DNA from: Hemicentrotus pulcherrimus
Taxonomy: Eukaryota; Echinodermata; Echinoidea; Camarodonta; Strongylocentrotidae
Assembly (NCBI GenBank): GCA_003118195.1
Contig: BEXV01000758.1
Coordinates: forward strand, 156,654 to 167,835
Length of the DNA: 11,182 bases
Reading direction: 5' to 3'
This document shows positions 7,583 through 11,182 of the stretch, one piece after another. Numbering within the stretch: position 1 is the stretch's first letter; every line of letters begins with the position of its first letter. The notes under the pieces are model-generated. The model ran no database searches. It was given only the letters and a program-made list of their open reading frames with translations, and had not been told where the DNA came from. Both the position numbers and the translations under genes were made by a program.

Positions 7583-7808
7583 TGCTTGTGGGAAGAGGTA
7601 TCGTGCAGTTGATCCAATAAAGAACAAGGGAAACGCTCTCGGCGGTCTCGCCTGCATAACGCAATTCAATATGATAAACAAGAACATCAATGACGTAGCG
7701 CTCATCCGCATCTCGCAACAACAAATATTGTAAATTTTATGTGGTACACTTTTGAACTGGTCAAAAAATAAAAATTTAATGCCCTGGAAGGGACATAATT
7801 TCATTTCA

Positions 7809-8184
7809 TTTGCATAAAGTACCATAAATGATGAATGGAGCAAAATCTCACAATTCTGTGTAGAAGTTTAGTGTTCCAAATTTAGCTCTACGAGATAAGG
7901 CAAACCAAATCAAAATCGGTCAAGAAATGAGGGAAAAGAAGCAATTTTTGTTAGAAGTTTAGTGTACCAAAGTTAGCTCTACGATATAAAGCAAACCAAA
8001 TCGAAATCGGTCGAGAAATGAAGGAGAAGGAGCATTTTTTGTGATTTCGAATAAATTTGCATAAATTAGCATAGATAATGAATTTCACGATTCTGTGTAG
8101 ACATTTTAAATCCCCCTCCTAGCCCTATCATATGAAACAATCAGAATCAAAATCGGTTGAAAAATAACGAAGAAGAAGCATTTT
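7809..8184 (+). repeat. Tandem repeat block 1, three diverged units
   Basis: Three units share the core tagaagtttagtg, ttagctctacga, aaaccaaatc(a/g)aaatcggtc(a/g)agaaatga and a gaag(g)agcatttttt end: 7809-7950, 7951-8041 and 8050-8184. Units 1 and 3 also carry a leader with atttgcataaa and cacaattctgtg (unit 3: aatttgcataaat, cacgattctgtg). Unit 2 lacks the leader, and unit 3 is the most diverged. The units are non-coding in all frames. Confidence 0.85.
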
Positions 8185-8190
8185 GAAAAT

Positions 8191-8570
8191 CTTGATGTTG
8201 ATGCCACAACAAAGTCTAAGTTTGTTGACCTGAAATGACCTTTGACCTTGACTTTGTGACCTGAAATTCTACTCCCATGATTGGGGAGACTTGATAACCC
8301 TATAGTCCAAGTTTCATTGACTAAGAACTTATACTTTCAAAATAATATCAAAAATTCAAAAACTTAACCTTAGGTTAAGTTTTCAATGATAATGCTACGA
8401 CATAGTCCAAGTCTGTTGACCTGAAATGACCTTTGACCTTGTGATTTGAAATTCTACTCACATGATTGGGGATACTTGATTACCCTATAGTCAAAGTTTC
8501 ATTGACTAAGAACTTATACTTTAAGAATTATATCAAAAATTCTTTGATGTTGACGCCGCAGCCGCCGCCG
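8191..8570 (+). repeat. Tandem repeat block 2 with TGACCT half-sites
   Basis: Two units (about 8191-8382 and 8383-8541) share gttgacctgaaatgacctt, ctatagtc(c/a)aagtttcattg and actaagaacttatactt. A third start (ttgatgttgacgcc) follows at 8543 and is cut by the GCC-rich stretch. Each unit has TGACCT half-sites, including two separated by one base: 8236-8241 with 8243-8248, and 8427-8432 with 8434-8439. This is the DR1 arrangement bound by some nuclear receptors. A role in receptor binding is not shown. Confidence 0.88.
8359..8383. repeat. Perfect 12-bp inverted repeat with 1-nt centre
   Basis: aaaacttaacct is followed by one t and then aggttaagtttt, a perfect palindrome of 25 bases. It sits between the two units of tandem block 2. 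Confidence 0.95.
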
Positions 8571-8578
8571 GAAAAGCG

Positions 8579-8611
8579 TCGCCTATGTCTCGCTTTTTGC
8601 TACGTAGGCGA
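8579..8611. repeat. Terminal hairpin of the composite repeat
   Basis: tcgcctatgt (8579-8588) pairs with acgtaggcga (8602-8611) apart from one G-T pair, leaving a 13-base loop. The right arm overlaps the terminal gtaggcgagac motif shared with the left end of the element. Confidence 0.8.
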
Positions 8612-8700
8612 GACAAAAATCAACTTTTTTACAAATCTATGATATACCATTAACAGATCAAATGTCAAATTTGAAGTTTTCAAAATACAAGCATTCTTAC

Positions 8701-8994
8701 CTCTGCCATGCTGTTCTGGATGGGTGTACCAGTGAGCAGCAGCCTGTTCCTACAGTTGAACCCCAGCAGGAGTCTCCAGCGAACACTAGAGCTGCTCTTG
8801 ATGGCTTGGGCCTCATCAAGGATCATGTAATGCCACTTGATGCGTTGGAAGTACCTGATGTCCTGTACAACCAGCTGATAGCTGGTCACCAAGATGTGGA
8901 ACTCGGCTTGTTCCGTGTGGAGTACAGAAGAGGATTGACCCCAGAACTTGCGGAGAGTCTTGCGGTCTTGGGGATTCCCCCAGTAGGGTAATAC
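8701..8994 (-). CDS. INO80: INO80 exon D: DEAQ box and motif III
   Basis: A 294-base exon, phase 0 at both ends (ctgcag|GTA start, GAG|gtaaga end), 98 residues. It encodes [18 protein letters not shown], then [20 protein letters not shown] (motif Ib region), [18 protein letters not shown] (Walker B, DEAQ, coordinating magnesium and water for ATP hydrolysis), and [18 protein letters not shown] (motif III, coupling hydrolysis to DNA movement). DEAQ with the following KSSSS stretch is diagnostic of INO80 among SNF2 remodellers. All catalytic residues I can check are present, so this stretch looks functional. Confidence 0.97.
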
Positions 8995-9296
8995 CTGCAG
9001 GAAATGAGAATGAAGGATGAATACAAGAGTAATAGTACAAAACCAAAGTAAATCCAGAAATTTACTGAGCAGCAGTCTTGGTAATGCCCCTTTCCTTCAA
9101 CAGATCTCATCTCCATCTCCTTCAATATATTCTTTTGTATCTTTACATCTAATACAAAAATCTTTTTCATAAAAACTCAAAAAAATTGTACAACAAAATC
9201 CCAGCAGATCATCTGTTTAAGGGAGCTGCATAGCAACACATATCTATATTTATTACTGGATCAAACCCTGTTAACGTATGCATGCTTTTAACCTAC
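8995..9296 (-). other. Intron C-D
   Basis: 302 bases, gtaggt donor and ctgcag acceptor. Nothing recognisable inside. Confidence 0.93.
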
Positions 9297-9392
9297 CCTG
9301 AACTTTGGCACGAATCTACTGCACTCTTGTGTCCAGTTGTGTAGAGTTGATGCTGGTGCAACCACCAGAAATGGACCCCAGATACCTTGGCT
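9297..9392 (-). CDS. INO80: INO80 exon C: motif Ia
   Basis: A 96-base exon, phase 0 at both ends, following a long T-rich acceptor (ttttttttacag) and ending AGG|gtaggt. The 32 residues include GIWGPFLVVAPASTLHNW and SRFVPKF. These match the INO80 segment that follows the AHLAE helix: the WGPFLV strand and the APASTLxNW motif Ia, which contacts the DNA tracking strand in SNF2 enzymes. The residues at the exon start (SQ) replace the RENI-like turn of vertebrate INO80. Confidence 0.96.
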
Positions 9393-9922
9393 CTGTAAAA
9401 AAAAAACAATTGTGGATAATCATGTTAGTTATAACAATTCACTCTAAAGTCATTTACAACTGCATGCTTAAAAGAGCACTTGCACAAAAGGTCACAGAAT
9501 TTCATCAGGTCTAATCGAAATCATACAGACATGTATACTTTTGCCAGAAAATCATTTCACACAATTGCTTTCTACTATTCACACATGTATAACCATCTCC
9601 ACATTGCAACATGGACTATCATCAAGAACTGATATCAAAAATATAAATAGCAGCATACATAATTAGCTGGTACTTTGCTGAGAAATTTTCACACACGAAT
9701 GAATCATGATAAAAGATTGTCAATGGTATACTTTCAACTAAACAAAATTGGTGGGAATGGAAACCCCATGAGAGAAAATGAAAACAAGTGCAATACTTTG
9801 TAATAGATAGACTATAACACAATGACACAACAAAAGACAAGACAGCATTTAGCTTTAAAAGATCATCTTATGATAAGACACGTAGGAGGCTGTTGCTACT
9901 AAATCTCGAAAGGTTTACCTAC
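9393..9922 (-). other. Intron B-C
   Basis: 530 bases, gtaggt donor and a strong T-tract acceptor. AT-rich. I see nothing else in it. Confidence 0.92.
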
Positions 9923-10125
9923 CTCAGCTAGATGAGCTAGAAAGGCAATACTCTGTACGGTCTTTCCCAGACCCATCTCATCAGCTAGGATCCCATTGAT
10001 ACCACAGTCATACAGGTTTATCAGCCAGTTCATCCCTTTGAGCTGGTAAGACTTCAGGGTCCCTCGGAACATGGAGGGTTGAGGATGATGTTCCGTGTCC
10101 ATAGATGTAGTTGACAAACTAAAAG
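9923..10125 (-). CDS. INO80: INO80 exon B: Q-like motif and Walker A
   Basis: A 203-base exon that opens the first RecA-like ATPase lobe. It encodes [20 protein letters not shown], then the ATP-binding loop [14 protein letters not shown] with its catalytic lysine, ending in FLAHLAE at the donor gag|gtaggt. I place the start at 10125 (acceptor cacccttag-type tract, read caccttag|CTTTTAG) because exon A ends one base into a codon, so two leading bases (CT) are needed. A second AG seven bases downstream (exon start 10118) looks usable but would break the reading frame. The residues before HPQP are poorly conserved, as expected for the linker. The exon ends in phase 0, which fits exon C. Confidence 0.95.
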
Positions 10126-10553
10126 CTAAGGTGAGAAAGGGGTACAGTCTTGCAAATAAAGAGCCTCGTTCATTTTCAATCGCTACCCTTAGACAAATCT
10201 ACAGTACTAGCTTTCAACACAGGTTAATGTATGGCAAACATTTTATTTCAATATCTAATAACAATTTGGTGTCATTTTCATAAAGGAACTCAAGAGGCCA
10301 GGCAACCAGCAAACTGGCACGAAATATTGTGCCCTAGTTTTGATGCCATGCCATTCAGTTTGAACGCTTAAAAGCCACAATGGATATATTTTGTGTACAA
10401 TCCATGCATTTCAATAAAGAATCAACCTTTTAACTTCATCATAAATGATTCATTGCATGATTGTCTACAAGCTTTTATCTAATTAATAAACCCTTAAATT
10501 TAAAATAAAAACATTAATATCATACTGCAAGCAATGGTGTTATTTGTACTTAC
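10126..10553 (-). other. Intron A-B
   Basis: 428 bases, gtaagt donor and a pyrimidine-rich acceptor (ctttctcaccttag). AT-rich, with no repeats or open frames of note. Confidence 0.9.
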
Positions 10554-10667
10554 CCGAGTCTTGCTGTGGCAAATGTAACTCAGTATCAAAATCATTCTTG
10601 GAGTTCTCAAATGAGTTGTATGCGTGGGTCACATTCAATAAGGCACGTTGCTTCATCGTCTCAGTAT
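10554..10667 (-). CDS. INO80: INO80 exon A: segment before the ATPase domain
   Basis: This 114-base internal exon follows a ggcag acceptor and ends at G|gtaagt. It begins with two bases of a split codon (AT, needing one base from the previous exon) and ends one base into the next codon. It encodes about 37 full codons including MKQRALLNVTHAYNSFEN and FDTELHLPQQDS. The position and pattern (ALxNxxxAYxxxxxxxxxFD) match the stretch between the DBINO DNA-binding domain and the ATPase domain of animal INO80. Conservation is weaker here than in the ATPase. The phase match to exon B supports the call. No earlier exon is recognisable to its right. Confidence 0.85.
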
Positions 10668-11182
10668 CTGCCACAAGAAAATACCCATTCAAAATGTCAA
10701 TTAAAAATAACCAACATTATATTTTTTTTGTGGTGTATGTGTACATAACATTTTTAAAAGTCATCATACATCATGCCAAATGGATCATTGCCCAATTGTT
10801 TCTCAATGTTTATACAGGTTTGTGTGGATGATATTCACTTCATTAAAATCTACATCTCTACTAATACAATGATTAAGAAAATAATCTAATGTAATTTGAA
10901 TGAAACATAATATTATCTATAATCAAAACTACAGACAGCTTGACTAGAGATCCCTTATTTAGAAATAACAAGAACATTCCTTCACATCTTTATTATTTCT
11001 TGTCTCTTGTCCTGCAATTAGCAAATATTCCATACCTAAATTTTTGCCCCTTACTGAAATTGAAAAAATAATCAACCAAATATTTTGGAGTAGTACATAT
11101 AGAAGCCTAAGAGTCTGATTTTACATTTAACTATTGTATATTTAATTAATCCTAAAGTGTAGTCTCCTAATCATCGACCCCC
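10668..11182 (-). other. Intron upstream of exon A (incomplete)
   Basis: AT-rich sequence with a plain acceptor (tcttgtggcag) next to exon A. I looked for the INO80 exon that would supply the DBINO-domain sequence and found no open stretch resembling it on the minus strand. A candidate acceptor near 11020 leads quickly to a stop. No repeat or other feature recognised. Confidence 0.75.

Larger units (their letters stand above)
7645..8614. mobile_element. Composite non-coding repeat with short inverted ends
   Basis: The left end gtctcgcctgcata (7645-7658) matches the reverse complement of the right end tacgtaggcgagac (8601-8614) at 12 of 14 positions. Between them are two tandem-repeat blocks, a perfect short palindrome, a GCC-rich stretch (8552-8571) and a terminal hairpin. 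No open frame of transposase size exists, so if mobile it would be non-autonomous. No target-site duplication is evident. The element may equally be a satellite-like array whose ends share a motif. Confidence 0.55.
7390..8700 (-). other. Intron D-E, mostly repeat
   Basis: At 1311 bases this is the largest fully contained intron; the others run from 302 to 747. It holds a degenerate TTAGGG tract (7497-7582) and a composite repeat of about 970 bp (7645-8614), annotated separately. Without the composite repeat it would be about 340 bases, close to its neighbours, so the insertion plausibly expanded a short intron. Confidence 0.93.
2333..10667 (-). other. INO80: Partial INO80 ATPase gene, 12 internal exons
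   Basis: INO80 is the catalytic subunit of the nuclear INO80 chromatin-remodelling complex and uses ATP to slide and edit nucleosomes. Twelve minus-strand exons with GT-AG borders and matching phases give 2151 coding bases (717 codons) without a stop. Order of motifs: [12 protein letters not shown], Walker A DEMGLGKT, motif Ia APASTLHNW, DEAQA box, [47 protein letters not shown], then a long insertion ending near FGYTKIQIP. The DEAQ rather than DEAH box, the linker sequence and the large insertion separate INO80 from SRCAP/p400, CHD and ISWI relatives. Human INO80 continues after IPG with the second helicase lobe, which is not in this window. The upstream N-terminal exons are also outside. 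No promoter or polyadenylation site of the gene is visible. Identification is from remembered family sequence, not a search, but the similarity is unambiguous across all ATPase exons. Confidence 0.96.

Noticed and set aside
10970..11030. Candidate exon after an attgcag acceptor in the upstream intron
   Set aside because: The frame stops after about nine codons and shows no DBINO-domain resemblance.
1..11182. Search for a new defence, mobile or regulatory gene system
   Set aside because: All convincing coding sequence belongs to one conserved eukaryotic remodeller gene. The remaining signals are intronic repeats.

Overview
This window is eukaryotic nuclear DNA: AT-rich, with short coding islands flanked by GT-AG splice signals, dispersed-repeat debris and one ambiguous base (position 1219), as in a draft assembly. 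The only gene I can support is a central part of an INO80-type SNF2-family chromatin-remodelling ATPase on the minus strand. Twelve consecutive coding exons (10667 down to 2333) join without any phase conflict into about 717 codons. The protein resembles animal INO80. The repeats (a SINE/LINE-like tail ending in an ATT microsatellite, TGACCT-rich tandem repeats, degenerate TTAGGG tracts) suggest a marine invertebrate deuterostome, most likely a sea urchin or relative. That taxonomic call is inference.

Layout in gene order, right to left. At 11182-10668 lies the intron before the first visible exon. Exon A (10667-10554) is the region just before the ATPase. Exon B (10125-9923) holds the Q-motif-like segment and Walker A. 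Exon C (9392-9297) holds motif Ia. Exon D (8994-8701) holds the DEAQ box and motif III. Exons E (7389-7272) and F (6902-6817) complete the first RecA-like lobe and the following linker. Exons G (6136-5975) and H (5227-5100) carry the MNLVMQFRK/VCNHPELF segment. Exons I (4580-4320), J (3817-3487), K (3039-2902) and L (2552-2333) encode the long INO80-specific insertion between the two RecA lobes, ending just before the second lobe. The second helicase lobe, the C-terminus and the N-terminus lie outside the window.

The introns hold most of the unusual material. Intron G-H contains a decayed second copy of exon G. Intron F-G contains an antisense SINE/LINE tail, a 63-nt imperfect palindrome and a triplicated 12-nt unit covering the exon F donor. 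Intron D-E is mostly a composite repeat of about 970 bp with short terminal inverted repeats, two sets of tandem repeats and paired TGACCT half-sites, next to a degenerate telomere-like tract. The 2.3-kb left flank contains a long inverted repeat whose two arms show coding-like divergence, and a separate GC-rich nested hairpin.

I see no second complete gene, RNA gene, CRISPR array or prokaryotic-type system. The gene itself is a known family. The novelty candidates are intronic structures, and each would need genome-wide comparison to judge.
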